Assembly: GCA_022695795.1 (NCBI GenBank)
Contig: MU404189.1
Coordinates: forward strand, 1-64,000
DNA from: Biscogniauxia marginata
Taxonomy: Eukaryota > Ascomycota > Sordariomycetes > Xylariales > Xylariaceae
Length of the DNA: 64,000 bases
Reading direction: 5' to 3'
The translations under genes and the position numbers were made by a program. How positions within the stretch are numbered: position 1 is the stretch's first letter; every line of letters starts with the position of its first letter. Shown here one piece after another: positions 10,472 to 23,055 of the stretch. The notes beneath the pieces were generated by a model, which saw only the letters and a list, made by a program, of their open reading frames with translations, did no database searches and was not told where the DNA came from.

Positions 10472-11944
10472 AGGGTATTAGGGGTTAATCCTTGGCAAGC
10501 TCGAAGCACCGTCCACGCTTTATTAAGTATAACATAATAGGTTTATAGCCATTAGTCCCGCTTGAAAGTATTTTGTATTTATAATTGGGGTTTAAACTGT
10601 GACGAACCTCCCTGTGTGTTCCTAGTCAGCTGACTTCACAGGTGAGTACGTACTGGGTTTTCTTGATTTGAAGGTAACAGTGGGTTGAAATTGGTTCAAG
10701 TGATTCACGATGTTATGTTCGTCAGAGAGGTTTCAAGGTACTCTCACTATAGTATCAAAAAGTGACTGTAGTCTTAGATTGATAGCTGAAGAACGAGAGA
10801 CAAATTACATAGGAAATTCCAATCTACTTATACCCATCACTTCTTCCTTGTGGTATGTTGGATACCTTTGAACCTGGATGGGTCATTAGACCAACTCAGA
10901 CTCACTATGTTGAGTCTGTCCCAGTCAACCGACTGACACAGGTTCAACATCACGTGATGTTACATAGAATGTGTGCTGTCCCCACTATTTCACACATTCT
11001 TGGTTCCTGTTCCGACATCCCTGTTGGGTTCCTTCCAGCAAAGCTGATTTGTAACATAAACTTTAAAACTGGTGATTTTAATATAGAACCTTACGAGGAG
11101 CCCTTTATAGACTGTTATAATGTGTTGATTTATATGAAAAAAGTGTTATGCACCTTAGCTTAGTGAGTCTTATATTTCAACATAATGGAAGGCCAAACAT
11201 CTTGCTACTTACATCTTTCGGCGACGGCAATTGGGTAACAGCTGTTATACCCCCATAAAAAAATCAGAACCGCTTTCATTGAGATCCGAGTTCCTGTAGT
11301 AGTCGCCTCAGCCCAAGCCAACGCCCTCAAACTTGACTGCCTATGGAAATGAGAGAGGTGGCGGTCCTAAAGCCTATAGACAAGTTCGCCTCGGTTCTGG
11401 AGATTCCTTGGACCCTATTTGTCTAGAAGTAACTTCTAAAGGAGAGACTAGATGATGAATTGGGAGCTCAGAAAAAGAGATATTCTTATACTTTGCCAGA
11501 GTATCTCACTTTTACATCATTTGGTAGTGGGCTCTCCCAATCATACTAGGCTGACACATTTAGTTTAAGTTGAGTAGAACGGCTGAAGAATGGGTTATAA
11601 CTACAGCCATCACTTCATCGAGATACAGACGCGGAACCTGCATGTTTTTTATCACTCCCTATAATACCCTAATGCTGGCTGCAACGTAATTGAAAAGTGA
11701 CTAGTCCTTCAGTAAGCCGGCACAAAGCCTCATCGCTCCAGAAAATTGTTGGCAATGATCAACCCCGTACGGGACCCAGCACAGGGCAAGAATACCCCAA
11801 AGCCAATGTAAAACCAGTCCTCAGCATCTCTAATCCTGTCCATCACCTCCACTATGACAAGGTGATTGTGAAAAGTCGTCAAAGAAACCCTTGCATCATT
11901 ACACTTGGCCGAGACTAGGTCTTGAGAACCCTTTAGGGGTCGTA
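10472..11944. other. Gene-free intergenic DNA
   Basis: 1.5 kb without a recognisable gene. A 102-codon open frame at 10855-11163 has no family resemblance and I do not call it. A perfect 16-bp palindrome AACATCACGTGATGTT lies at 10946-10961 inside that frame. Confidence 0.4.
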
Positions 11945-13191
11945 TTACTTCTCTGGTGTTTCCTTTTCCACATCTCTGCCAAGGTGCGCAAGCCAGTACT
12001 CGGCACCGTCCATGTTGTTGCGCAAATGTGCTGTCTCTGTCCCAATAATGCATCGCTCAATGTCAAGTTCCTTACGCGCATAATCCAGAGCCCTCGGAAT
12101 ATCACCCAGTTCAAGGCTGTGTTTGGAGCAATCTCGATATCTAAAGTGGTCAACTGCTGAACTCATAAAGGAATAGACGGAAAATACACCCGGAGATGCT
12201 TAGGGACTTACGTCTTGCAAAGTTCCATTCCCTCTATTCCTTGCTTCTTCAGGAGGTTTACAAGCTCTTCCGCATTTTGCAATGCCTCAATTACGCTTGT
12301 TGGTATCCGAGGGGTTAGCATACGGACAAGTGGTAATTCATTAAGACCTGGCATCCGCCCAAAGGGCGAATCAAAGACTGCTAACCCTTGATCCAGCTCA
12401 AACGCACGCTGTCTCAATGGATCGATCGATGGGTCGATGCACGCTAGACAGCTGCATACAAAGCCCCATATATCTATCTCCAATTTCCGCTGTTGACGGG
12501 GGCGACATAAGCTACTGATATAGCTGGCAGTAATCTGCTCACTCGCAGAGATGTTGCGTATCGAGTGAATCGTAAGGCATTCGATATTGGGATTATATGT
12601 ATTGTGGACGTTTGGAACACACGAATGGTTTATACGGCTGTAGAGCGAAAACACCCCATTACCATATGCGCCTCCGCTTCCCATCTGAACTCTATTGGTG
12701 AGGAAGATGGCGAACCGTTTGGTTGCGGCCTTCGCGATATCCTGGAGCTTCTTACCCTTCAAAACCTCTCCATTTGAGTCAGATATACCCTGATCTCTGT
12801 ACCATTGACGAGTTTTGGCACGTGTCGTGGGAGTGATATGGGATGTATTGCAGTAGAGTTGGTCCAGGTGTTTCCACTCCACTTTCGGTAACTGCTGCAA
12901 TGCAGTACAGAACGCAGGTAGATCTCCCACGTCACCTTTGGACGAACTTTGGGCTATTTTGAGAATTGGACGTTCAGCTATAATTCTTGTGCCGCGAGGT
13001 ATGTCTTTTGTAGCAAATAGACCATTGCCCATAGAACCAGCGGAGCGGATCTCCACCCAGTTATGGCCTTAAACATATTAGTAATTACTAGGTAGTTCAA
13101 TTCATCTGTTCCGATGCTTGAATAAATTACCTGGCGTGGTGGATCCGGAATCCAGGCCGTCCGCTTCGATGGCCGAGTGAATGGGTGGCAT
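11945..13191 (-). CDS. SET-domain protein, SMYD-like
   Basis: Predicted protein lysine methyltransferase of the SMYD/SET-domain type common in filamentous fungi. Exons 13191-13131, 13067-12212 and 12140-11945 give 370 residues. The SET fold begins at VEIRSAGSMGNGLFAT, reaches the signature RINHSCVPN (SAM and lysine-channel motif) and ITASYI, and is followed by a Cys-rich post-SET-like stretch FVCSCLAC. The C-terminus reads RDCSKHSLELGDIPRALDYA and DGAEYWL, the helical repeat region usual after fungal SET domains. The start ATG at 13191 gives a short Ser/Gly-rich leader spliced in frame (CCAG, then GCCATAAC). I see no MYND zinc finger. The second intron could use three AG sites; only the one ending TTTAG at 12141 keeps the frame open. 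The substrate cannot be deduced. Confidence 0.85.
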
Positions 13192-15247
13192 GACTGATAG
13201 CTTGGCTACCGAAGGACTTGTCAAAGAAGACTTGGTCGTACGTAAGTGAAGACGCCTGTCTTCTATGAGGAGGGTTTCTCACCAACTGCAAAAGATTCGG
13301 CACGACGGCTCGAGTAATCTCTGTTTTTCAATGAAAAAGACTTGCGTAGAGAAGAAAGGTTCTTCGCTCGATTAGAAAAACATACGGGGTTTTATGTACG
13401 CGTGTTGTGCCATAGCAACCATTCACCATAGCATTCACTGGGGTGATGAGGTTCATCTGAATAGCCTCGTCCGCCCATATAAGTGGATCCCATCGATTCA
13501 CCACAGCAGCAGCAGCGTCGCCAGGACCAGTGACATTCAAAACGAGGAATCGGTTAGATTCGAATAGTTCTTACGTATTCTGTACTTGAACCCGTCCACA
13601 GTTCCAGTACCCCAAAGCACACTACATAAGCTCTTGATCAAGACATCTTGGATTGCGTATGTAGCCTTGGAATATGTTTCTCAATTTTAAACGTAACATC
13701 ATTATGTGCGGTGCAAGTATTCTAATAACACCCCCGATGACTATGTATCTGTTTATACTGCTATAAGCCCTAGGATGCAAGCAGCATGGTCCATGATGGT
13801 ACCTAGATAATCACATGTTCGCATACATAATCTGGCCGCAGCTTAGGTATCTCCAATAGTAAGAAGCCAAAAAGTCTAGATTGGGAAAATCGAGTCCGCA
13901 CACAACGCAGCGGCTGGGCAGATTGATATCCACAAATAGCAACATACGAACATCCCATAGATAATTGTTCAGCGTTTTCAACCACTTTAAGAAGTATCGG
14001 AAGCAAATTGCAAATTATTAGTTGAATTTAAAATACAGTTCCAAGTCCACAGCCCTTGTCACATCTCCGGACTACCTCTTTTCCGAATGAACAGTAACTT
14101 TGGTCCCAGTATATATGAAATTCGCTACCAACATATTTCTCATCCACCAACCATGTAGTCAGCTGAGGCAGTTGAATCAATATAAAACGACAATTCGTTT
14201 TATATCAACAATTAGTTGTGGATGAATAACTGCATTTACCGACTTGCATCATACAGATACTGTAAGCTGAAGGACTACCAATTGAATAGTAAGCACCAAG
14301 AATGTAGCCGCCTGAAAAATTAGCAACCCTATAAAAATTTGTACGAATAGACTAGTTCATCGATAGTTTCTTCAAAGCACTATGTCTCAAGGCGAATCCA
14401 TTAGGGAACTAAAGAGTTGTTTCTCGAAAGACAGTAACCTCATGAAACAATAATTCGCGGCCGTCGAAAATACAGGCTGCAAAGAGATGGAACTATTGAA
14501 CTATCTAAACATGAATGGTTTGTGTCTCAATGGCAAGGAAAGCTCTTACGCCGTAGATATATCCACGAATATACCATACACAGAAAACAAATCAGCGTAT
14601 GGTGCGCCAAAGAAAAGATTAAGTTTACAATAGGGAATTAATCGTATTGGGCAGCTATAGTGAAATGTGACATGGAATAAATGAGCAACAATAATGTTAC
14701 ATACCTGATTAAGTTTTGATGCTATAACGAGAGCCCATATCCTAACTTACTGGGATCCATATGACGAGGTCCCCACCATAAATGATAACAGGATAATTGT
14801 TATCCCGTATACAACTTCAAAAAGAGCATACACTACCTATACTTCTAATCGGAACATTACTAAGCATGGGTGTAGGAAGCTTATCCTAGAAGCAAGGTGG
14901 ATTCTACCGAGTCCAGTTCAGGTTAATAACTCGAAGTAGGGGTGATTTTTAATCAATTATCCGGTCCTCTCCACACTACCTAGTTGTCGGGACTGAGAAT
15001 TGATATTAAGGTTAAGGGAGTAGCTTGACAGGCTCATACATAGTGGGAATTAGGTATAAATACCTAAGTAGATTATAGCCGCCCGGAGGGACTTGAGGGG
15101 CTCTTTAGCGATTATTTGTGTCTTTAATGGTGACCCGATATTTTTCTTAGTCTATTGTGTACTCTTACTTCCGTGACAGTTATCTAAGAGATTATCCCTT
15201 TTTTTTATCCCAATACCGATATTTCGTCTATTTGGAAATACTTTACG
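13192..15247. other. 2-kb gene-free intergenic DNA
   Basis: No credible open frame, RNA gene or repeat boundary seen. Composition is mildly AT-rich. The last 200 bp should hold the promoter of the reductase gene that starts at 15248. Confidence 0.4.
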
Positions 15248-16700
15248 ATGTCCCATAATATCCTAATAACCGGTGGCTCTGGATATCTCGGCGGTACTCT
15301 CCTTGCTCGCTGGGGCAAAGCCGATTTTCCTCCGCATGGAAAACTGTACGCCTTGGTACGAACCGACGCGCAAGCTAACGCTGTGGAACAGTACGGCGCC
15401 GAGCCTCTCGCCTTCAACCCTAGAGACGAGCCTGCAGTGCGAAAGACTGTGGTTGAAAACGGCATATCTATCGTCTACTACCTAATCGACCCAATCCACT
15501 TTGATGCGCAAGCATACTTTGTCAGGGCACTGGCTGAGGTGAAGAAAAACACTGGACGTGAGGTTCATTTCTTGCATGTGAGTTCTTGAGCAATCATCCG
15601 AGGCCATAGCAGCCAGAGAACTCTGTATCTGACATTTACCCCTATATTCAAGACTACGGGAGCAAAGCTCTTTTCTAGTCATGCAGGCGCACCGACAGAT
15701 AGGCCTCTTCTGGACACAGATCCGGAGCTTTACCATATTCAAAGGTCACAGAAGGCCCCATCCAAGATGATGGAAGACGTCGGTGACATTCAAATCCGAC
15801 CATGATTTTACGGCGTGGCTAACTAAATTCATAGGGGGTCAATACCAATTGTGCTGTGATCGAAGAGGCCGAAAAATTCGGTGTTCGCAGCTACATATTT
15901 GCGCCCTGTATCGTGTGTAAGTATTCGCAAGCCTCAATGGCGTTGATTTTCTGTAGCATAACCTTGTAGATTCGGATTGATAGTATAATCAGCATTCTAA
16001 TGAAACCGCGTAGACGGAAAAAGCGAGGGCTTTGGCAACCCCATTTCGAGACAGACAGTCGCAGTCGTGCGTGCGGCCAAAGCATTGAAGCGTCTTTACC
16101 GTGTTGACTCTGGGCGACCAGTATGTATACATCATAACGCCCCATAATATGAGTTATGAAGCTGACGTTGCAAAATCAGACTTGGCCAGTGTGTCATGTA
16201 ATTGACAACACCACGTTATATATAGAACTCCTGCGCAAGATCCTGGCAGACGAAAATCCTAGCTATGGAAAGAATGGTTATTACCTTGCCTCGTCAGGTA
16301 GTGTTGCTGTAAGTAGTCTTATGAGCCTGCCTTTTGAATAGTTGCTAATGTTGGGGCTCTCAGTGGGATGACATATATGCCGCAATGGCCGCCGCCCTCG
16401 CCAAGCGTAACGTCATCGCAGATAGGTCAGTGGTCACGGCTAACGCCCAAATACTGGAAAATATAGGCGAAGCGCTAGATATACCCAAAGAACTTGTGCC
16501 AGTAATGATTGGGGGGAAGTGAGTTTCTCCGCTTTTCACGATCTTAGAAAGTAGCTAACCTGGAGCCCTTTGACAGATGCACCTTCACAGCGAAGCGTGG
16601 TGAAGAGGAGCTCGGCTGGAAGCCTCTATTTAAGCCAGAGCATATTCTTGAAGACGCTGATGCCGAAGTTGAACGTATTCTTGAGAATTCGAAAGACTAG
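15248..16700 (+). CDS. NAD(P)-dependent epimerase/reductase, extended SDR
   Basis: Extended short-chain dehydrogenase/NAD-dependent epimerase, a soluble oxidoreductase. Seven exons (15248-15577, 15653-15778, 15835-15916, 16014-16120, 16180-16308, 16364-16518, 16577-16700) give 350 residues. The dinucleotide site is ITGGSGYLGG at residues 6-15. Family-typical blocks follow: SHAGAPTDRPLLDT, VNTN.AVIE, YIFAPCIVYGK, RPTWPVCHVIDNT, NGYYLASSG and AKRNVIADRSV. The classic YxxxK is not evident where expected, so chemistry is uncertain (epimerase, reductase or dehydratase). The second splice donor is doubtful: the frame requires GTCGGT at 15779 rather than the better-looking GTGACA three bases on. It lies tail to tail with the flavin oxidase gene, 252 bp away. 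Confidence 0.85.
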
Positions 16701-16952
16701 GAGGCGATATATTTCTAATTCGAAATGATACGATCTTCTTTCTCAGTTATTACGCCGCCGTCTATTTTATAGTGGCCCGGGCATATTTAATTTATATATG
16801 TATTCTTGCAATGAAACCTTGACGGCATTTCTCAACACTAATAGATTTGGATATGGATACTTGGAACATGACATCAAAAGGAAAATTACAAAAGATTGTC
16901 TTGATATTCACCTTACTCAATTCAAATTCCTAGCTATGATGAATACTGAATT

Positions 16953-18970
16953 CTAAGATCCCACACCTGAGTTTCGTAGACTCTTGGGCCAGACGCCCAT
17001 CTTTCCAGGAGACAGAATGCCATTTGGGTCTAGTGAATCCTATATAAGGGGTTAGGGGTTAGCAAGCGCGAAATAAACTCCTTAGCTGTGGGCGGAGACT
17101 CACCTTCAGCGTCTCAATGAAGCGCCGGTATGCATGATTGTTAAAGTCAAAGAGCTCGGCATTTAAATCTACCAGTACAATCAGCCATCATACTCAATAG
17201 ATAACCGCGAAGGGGAACACAACTCACCCATGTGATTGATATGAGCTCTATACTTAGCAAATCCCCGCTTGGACCCCTCATCGAAGAGCCCGTGGAAAAC
17301 CTTGTCCACGCCTATTCGCTGCTCCGGACTTGTCTTGTCGAAGCAGAGCATGCAAACAAAAAGAGCGTACCTCTCGTGCATGAAGAAGTCGCACAGCAGA
17401 TCGAACCCCTGCGATTCGTACACTTCTTTGGCGGTCCTCGCCCAATCTAACACTACCTTTCCTTCTAGTGGAATGATCGGCGAGTAGGCCCCGTGCGCGC
17501 CGACGGAGTCCTCTCGGACGTTGTAATAATTGACCATCGGTATGCTCCACATGCTCGGAACGCCTACGCGGATCCCGCCGTGCGGCTGAGGAACCGATGT
17601 CGCCTCGAGCAGCCCGCCTCCTTCGCCTGTGAACAGGGTCTGCTGGAGCCTTCCTGTGGGTGCCTTTTCCGACAATACCTTTTGCACCTCGTCATACTGC
17701 GCCTGGATAATGCGGGCCGGTCCGTAAAGCCCGAATTTGACGGTCCAATTGCCAATATCCAGCTCCTTCTGCATTTCCTTCATGCGCCAATCGGGTATGG
17801 GGCCCTCCCCCTTCCACCAGTCCGAGCGCTTACCGAAGAGGGCTGCCCACTCATTGAGGTGGAAGACGTACGTGATGAACGGCAGAGTACCATTACGCCT
17901 CATCTCGCCGAAGACGTCGACGATAGTCTCGATGTCCTCGAACTCGGGCATATCGAATGAACAGGCCATGTAGGCCTGTGGCTGCGGTGTCAAGTTGATC
18001 CCCATCTTGGTGACAATACCCAAGTTACTTTGCAGGAATAGCCCATCAATCGTGGGTCCAAACGTCAGCTTCGTTATGTGCGCTGAAGCTGAGCCTGACA
18101 TGGCGAATTGGCCAGTGCGAACCACATCTCCGTTCGCAAGGACGACCTCCATGCCGGCAATATTCTCATGGTGATTTCCCGTTGGAATGAAGCCGAGGCC
18201 TCTATCCAAAGTCTACTAGCGATGTCAGAAGACATCTCCGGCGATAAATAGTCCACAGGAGCACACCTACGTTGCCAACGACGCTACCCCATCCAAGAGA
18301 GGCCACGCTGGGCCACAGTTTGAGTTTATTCTCTGCACAGTAAGTATAAAGATCTCCGAAGGTGACACCCGGCTCCACGACCGCATAGCCGAACTTCTCA
18401 TTGACTTCGAGGATCTTATTCATCCGGTGGAGATCTAGAGCTATGCAGCCGGGGACACGCGGCGCAGGGCCTCCATATCTGCGTTCTCATCAGTCCCGTC
18501 GACCCTCATAACAAAAATAATTGGCAATATACCCTAAGTTCTTTCCCCGCGAGAATGTCCATACTGGAATCTTAAACTCGTTTACCACTTTCAGAAGGGC
18601 CTGCAACTCCGAAACGGACGAAGGGCTAATGAGGCAAATTCACGCGTTATTACCACCACCATGTTCGACATAACGCCACGGGGAAACACAAGTTTACTCA
18701 CCATGCGGCTGCGCTTGGAACGCATCTCACCTTCCCAGATTCCGGGATATCGTATGGGTCAACGTATTCCTTCAGATCATTGCCCGTGAAAACGGCACCT
18801 TTTCCCAACGACTCGACAATCTTCTCCAGAGCAAGCGCGAAATCGTCTTGGGACACGCCCGGCGGCAGCACGGTCTCAATTATCTTAGTCAGTGGCTTAG
18901 AGAAGACCTCCTCATGTGCCGTCTGATAGATAGGATCTGCATATCTCGGCGGTGGATTAATCGCGGCCAT
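16953..18970 (-). CDS. Vanillyl-alcohol-oxidase-family flavoenzyme
   Basis: FAD-dependent oxidase of the VAO/4-cresol oxidising family, expected to act on para-substituted phenols. Exons 18970-18702, 18625-18533, 18478-18271, 18212-17228, 17168-17104 and 17039-16953 give 568 residues, close to the fungal enzyme's usual 560. FAD-domain motifs are SRGKNLGYGGPAPRVPG, VVEPGVTFGDLY, GSVVGN and AGMEVVLANGD; the C-terminus has the family ending DPNGILSPGKMGVWP. The phenolate-binding Tyr-Arg pair is kept (KYRAH, Tyr511-Arg512). In my by-eye comparison with the remembered Penicillium simplicissimum VAO, the FAD-linking His422 position is not His here, His61 is Tyr73 and Asp170 is Ser181, so FAD may be bound non-covalently and the reaction may differ. 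The first splice (GCATG, then CCCTTCG) creates Cys where Trp might be expected. No signal peptide is visible; it is convergent with the reductase gene. Confidence 0.9.
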
Positions 18971-19681
18971 CTTTTTCTCGCAACAGAGTAGCTAGAATAT
19001 GTTTGGATTTGCAATTGGTTTCTGTTTCTTTTCCTTCTTATGTTCCTCATTCACATGACAGTGAGAAATGGTTATTACAGAAAATCAAGATCAAAGCTCC
19101 CTCTTCGGTAAAAGGCCCTTTCGAATCCCTAGCGGGTAGTGGACGTGCGGAGTCGCTCGTCCCAATTATGACACCGGGATTATGGCTATGCTCGAACTCC
19201 CCAACTAGGGCTCGGCAGTTGTAAATGAGATAACTAGGTGGAGGATCGACACATCCAGTGTGTCAAATACAACCAAGAGCAATGGTATGTGGGTTTACGT
19301 GGATCGGAAAATTCCAGTTCCAAGTCATCGGAGTATTAATAGCATCTCGGTTGAGCATAACACGAAGCGCAAAGCAGATGTAATCACTTGCAAAGCAGGC
19401 AAGAATAGGTGATCATTTATTATTTAATTTGTCAAGTTACTTGAGAGAAAAATAGGAACAAATAAGACAATTTAAGAACGCAAAAATACCAATCTCTCTC
19501 TCTCTCTCTCTGCCTTCTTTACACGAGTTTTCTGGTTACAAGATTTCTCAGGGAAAAACGATCCTATTTCAAGCCTTCAAGCAGGTTTCTATCAAGCAAG
19601 CCAGAACTCGCTGCATCCTTGCTGTAGGACTATTACGAAGATCAATCGCGCCAGTATGCTCATTCCCAGATTACCTTATCT
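18971..19681. other. Intergenic region with CT microsatellite
   Basis: No gene. It contains the upstream region of the flavoenzyme gene and the 3' side of the GLFG-repeat gene. A (TC)n run occupies 19493-19511. Confidence 0.5.
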
Positions 19682-22394
19682 TCACCAAGGTTCGCTGTAG
19701 TAAGAATCCTCGACCCCAGGGCTCCTTGGAGTCGGGGAGATCACATGTTGGATGCTGTTGTAAAAGTTGGTGGTGACGCTGCCAATGGACGAATTCCCGA
19801 CTGCCTTGTTAATGTCATGGCTGAAATCAGGGTTCAAGAATAGACCAATGAAGGTAACGAAAAAGAAAGCAATGAAAATATTCCGAAGGGCGCTGTCTCG
19901 GGAGTTCACGTCCAGAGCCCTGGGGACCCTGGGGCTACTCTCCCATTTCCAGCCCCAGGACCCCTGCCAGTCCCAGCCTCGCTGTAGTCCGACGAGCGAC
20001 GGCAGGCTGAAGAAGACATGCCGAGGGGTGACTTCGTTTAAGTGGGTCTCAAGTGGGACGCCGTCGGTCTGGTTGGGCCGCGGGTAGATCAGGCCCTGGT
20101 AGTAGACGACGATGCAGCGTGTGATATCGGAAATGCGCTGACCCTCGGCCTCCTCGTATTCGCCCGGCGACGAGGGCTGGTCTACGGGGAGATCCACTCC
20201 GATGTTCTCAGGGCGGTACCGAGTGACCTTAGGAAAGACGGCGAACTTGATCTTGGCGCCTCGCGTGCGGTGGTGACGGTCAGTATTACGCTCCTCCTTA
20301 GTTGAGGGCAGCTCGTTCAGACCGGACAGCTGTTGCAGCTCCGTGAGATTGGCGTTATGGCCCTTAGCAAGAGCATCGAGCCCCTTCTGGTACTTCTTCT
20401 CTTCCCTCTCGTGCCAAAACTTCGAATCCCGATACTGTGGCATATCGGCCTGCTGCTCCAGCGAGTAATCCATACGGGCGCCGGGTGTGGCCGATAGGAA
20501 GTGGAAGACCGAAGGCGATATCGCTGTGCATACCTGGAGGTATCCAGCGAATGCAAGGAGGATGTGAAGTTCCTGCCAGAAGACGGCTTGGCTCCTCCAT
20601 TTTTCTGACGGACGAAGCGCCCTCATGAGGTCGAGCAGAGGCCTAAATATGAGCACCGTCTTCCCCGTCAAGTCATCAATAGAATTCCAGAAATTATCTG
20701 GTACTAATCCCCCGTCTAGAGCCGACTTGGCAATGTTGGCACGGCCTTCCTTACGAGTATACCCTATTAACTGTGTCAGTGGGACCCTATCGATATTTCC
20801 AAATCGGTTTCTCTACGAAACTCTAACTAGGAGGCTCACCTTCTCTTCGAATCCATAGCATATCATGTCTTTCCAGCTCGTCCTGGAAGAATTTATTCGC
20901 ACCAAACAACAACTCATTGAAGATCTTCTTCTCCAGGACTTGAGACAGTATGCCGACGGCGAGCCACTTGCGCTGATCAGGCTCGTTTATGATGTTTGAC
21001 CAGGTCTTGCGTGGTCGGTCCTCGTGAGCGACCAAACGGCTGTACTGGAGGAACTGTTCTGTCAGGGGCGCACTCCACCCAGACCCGTTCGGTCCAACAT
21101 ACTGGCCGAAATGGACGCCGGCACCAAACCATTTCTGGGAGAACTCAGTTGTCCTATCGTAAAGTATCTTGAAGTTTTCAGCGTAAAATTGATCGTCGTA
21201 GTCTCGAGGATGCTGCATCCGTCCGAACCAAGCGGCGAAATCAATTTGTGAGGGCCTGGAATCCCCCTGAACTTCTTTTAGGACGTTAAACGGAGAAGCC
21301 GATTGTGCTGAAGCATTTTTATTTTGGGCCATATTTGGAGGGATGGCATTCCACATATCGTCCATGGTCGACTCTTTCCACTGTACATTGGATCTTCGAG
21401 CGGCCCTTGTCCAAGGGCCGAAAGGTCCCCATTTGATATCAGGGTCTCCAAAGAAGAAATCTGAAATGTATTCTGAAAAAGTTTTGTTGTAAATCCTCGG
21501 CTTTAGAACCTGGGGGGGTATGTTTGACAAGTTGGAACCGCTAGGCCCGTTATCATCGCTGCTACTGCTGTCGGTATTATTACCGCCACCGCCACCGCCA
21601 CCGCCATTATTATTGTTGTTATTTCCAGGATAAGCACCTGTGTTACTACTGTTTCCCTTTTTTTGAGGTATTGTCACTGATTTTGTAGGACCTCCGTTAT
21701 TCTCATCCAGCAGAGGTGTCTTGATTGGTGTGGGATACTGGGGCTGGGTGCTACTTGACGGTGGAAACAAGCTGGATTGTGAATAGCTAGCCGGCTTATT
21801 CTCTGGTTGTGGCGGAACGCTTGATCCAAACAAGCCAGACTGAGAATATGTAGGCCCGTTATTTCCGGTCTGCTGTTGAGTATTTGACCCGAATAGACCA
21901 GACTGAGGATAGACGGGGGCGTTACTTCCGGTCTGCTGTGGAGTGTTTGACCCGAACAGACCAGACTGGGGATAAGTAGGCGGATTATTTACGTTCTGCT
22001 GTGGATTGTTCAACCCGAACAAGCTGGAGATTTGGCCCGGACCGTATCCGGTCGGTTTTTGAGGTGTCGGCGCGAACATGCTTGACGATGGTTGAAGACT
22101 ACCCGGTTTGTACACAGTCTCTTGCTTGGGCGGTTTTGGTGCCATGTATGAGCTTGACTGCGGCGTTGCTGCGCTAGTACCTGGAGTGTACCCAATCCCT
22201 TCCGAGGGGCTCTTTGGTGGTGTTAAGAAGCTTGACTGCGAATGGTTAGCCGGCTGTTGCTTAGAAGTCTTTTGTGGGTTATCATCTTCCTGCCCCCATA
22301 AACCCCCCTTGGAACCAGTTCCGAGCGAGCTTCCGTTATTTCCAGTCTGGTTGGACCCGAACAGGTTACTAGTACCAAAGAGTCCCGACGACAT
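19682..22394 (-). CDS. GLFG-repeat membrane protein, uncharacterised
   Basis: Function unknown. Two exons, 22394-20840 and 20763-19682, give 878 residues. The first 300 or so residues are low-complexity Ser/Asn/Gln/Pro/Gly with phenylalanine-glycine motifs (SGLFGTSNLFGSN, GLFGSN repeats); a 21-residue unit repeats four times at residues 123-206. An Asn/Gly homopolymer stretch follows, then an ordered region (PDIKWGPFGPW, WFGAGVHFGQYVGPNGSGW, an EKKIFNELLFG helix) that continues across the intron. Exon 2 has one likely membrane segment near WQELHILLAFAGYLQVCTAI and a clear one near the C-terminus (NIFIAFFFVTFIGLFLNP). GLFG repeats are the signature of nucleoporins, but no known nucleoporin fold is recognisable, so a nuclear-envelope link is only a hypothesis. 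The acceptor ending TAATAG at 20764 is chosen over GACACAG because only it keeps the frame open. Confidence 0.82.
21777..22028 (-). repeat. 63-bp tandem repeat encoding GLFG units
   Basis: Four consecutive 63-bp units encode 21-residue units of the pattern S(S/G)LFG..., PQQ..., Y(P/S)Q. The units are diverged at DNA level, so the array is old rather than a recent slippage product. Confidence 0.85.
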
Positions 22395-23055
22395 TTTGCT
22401 TCACAAATGGGGATTATGGAGAAACTCACGTTGATTATGAAATGTTGGGTTAGACCCTAGGCATATTTGTTGGTAGCCCAGGACTAAGAGCGAGGACATC
22501 TGGTAGAAAAACAACAACTTAACAAAGATAGTAGCACGATATCTCTTCTTTCAAACAAATACCAATGCTCTTCAGACGTGATTGAACGTTTTCGTGGACA
22601 CCTACCGTTTTCAGCATGCCGTCGGTGAAACACGGCATTTCAAATGGGTTGAAAGCGGCAAATAGGACAAACGAGAAACACATATTGCTCGATTCGGAAA
22701 ATCCTCACGCCTTTCCTTTATTGACAAAATAGTTAGGAAACTAGTGTAGTGAAAGAAAATCACGTTGGTACAATACATTCATTAAACTATGAGTTGTTGT
22801 CCATCCTCAGTCTTCGTGGCCATGTCGAAGCCCGCTAATTCAAAGCACAACGCAATTTGTAGTTACCAGATCTTAGCTTTACACAGTCGCTGAAACATTG
22901 CCCCGCATATAGTATAAACTGAATAATAAAATTCGTGACTTCACGGTAATCCTCCAAGATGTTTATTGGTTGTGATGAAGCTGTTGTTGGCCGGGCACCT
23001 CGTATACGGGTTGGCCCTGGTTCACCGGCTGGGCATAGGATGAGTTGCCGGTGGG
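22395..23055. other. Intergenic region
   Basis: Spacer between the GLFG-repeat gene start and the 3' end of the MARVEL gene. No gene, RNA or repeat recognised. Confidence 0.5.

Noticed and set aside
10855..11163. 102-codon open frame with ATG
   Set aside because: No family resemblance, no splice continuation and it spans a palindrome; probably chance.
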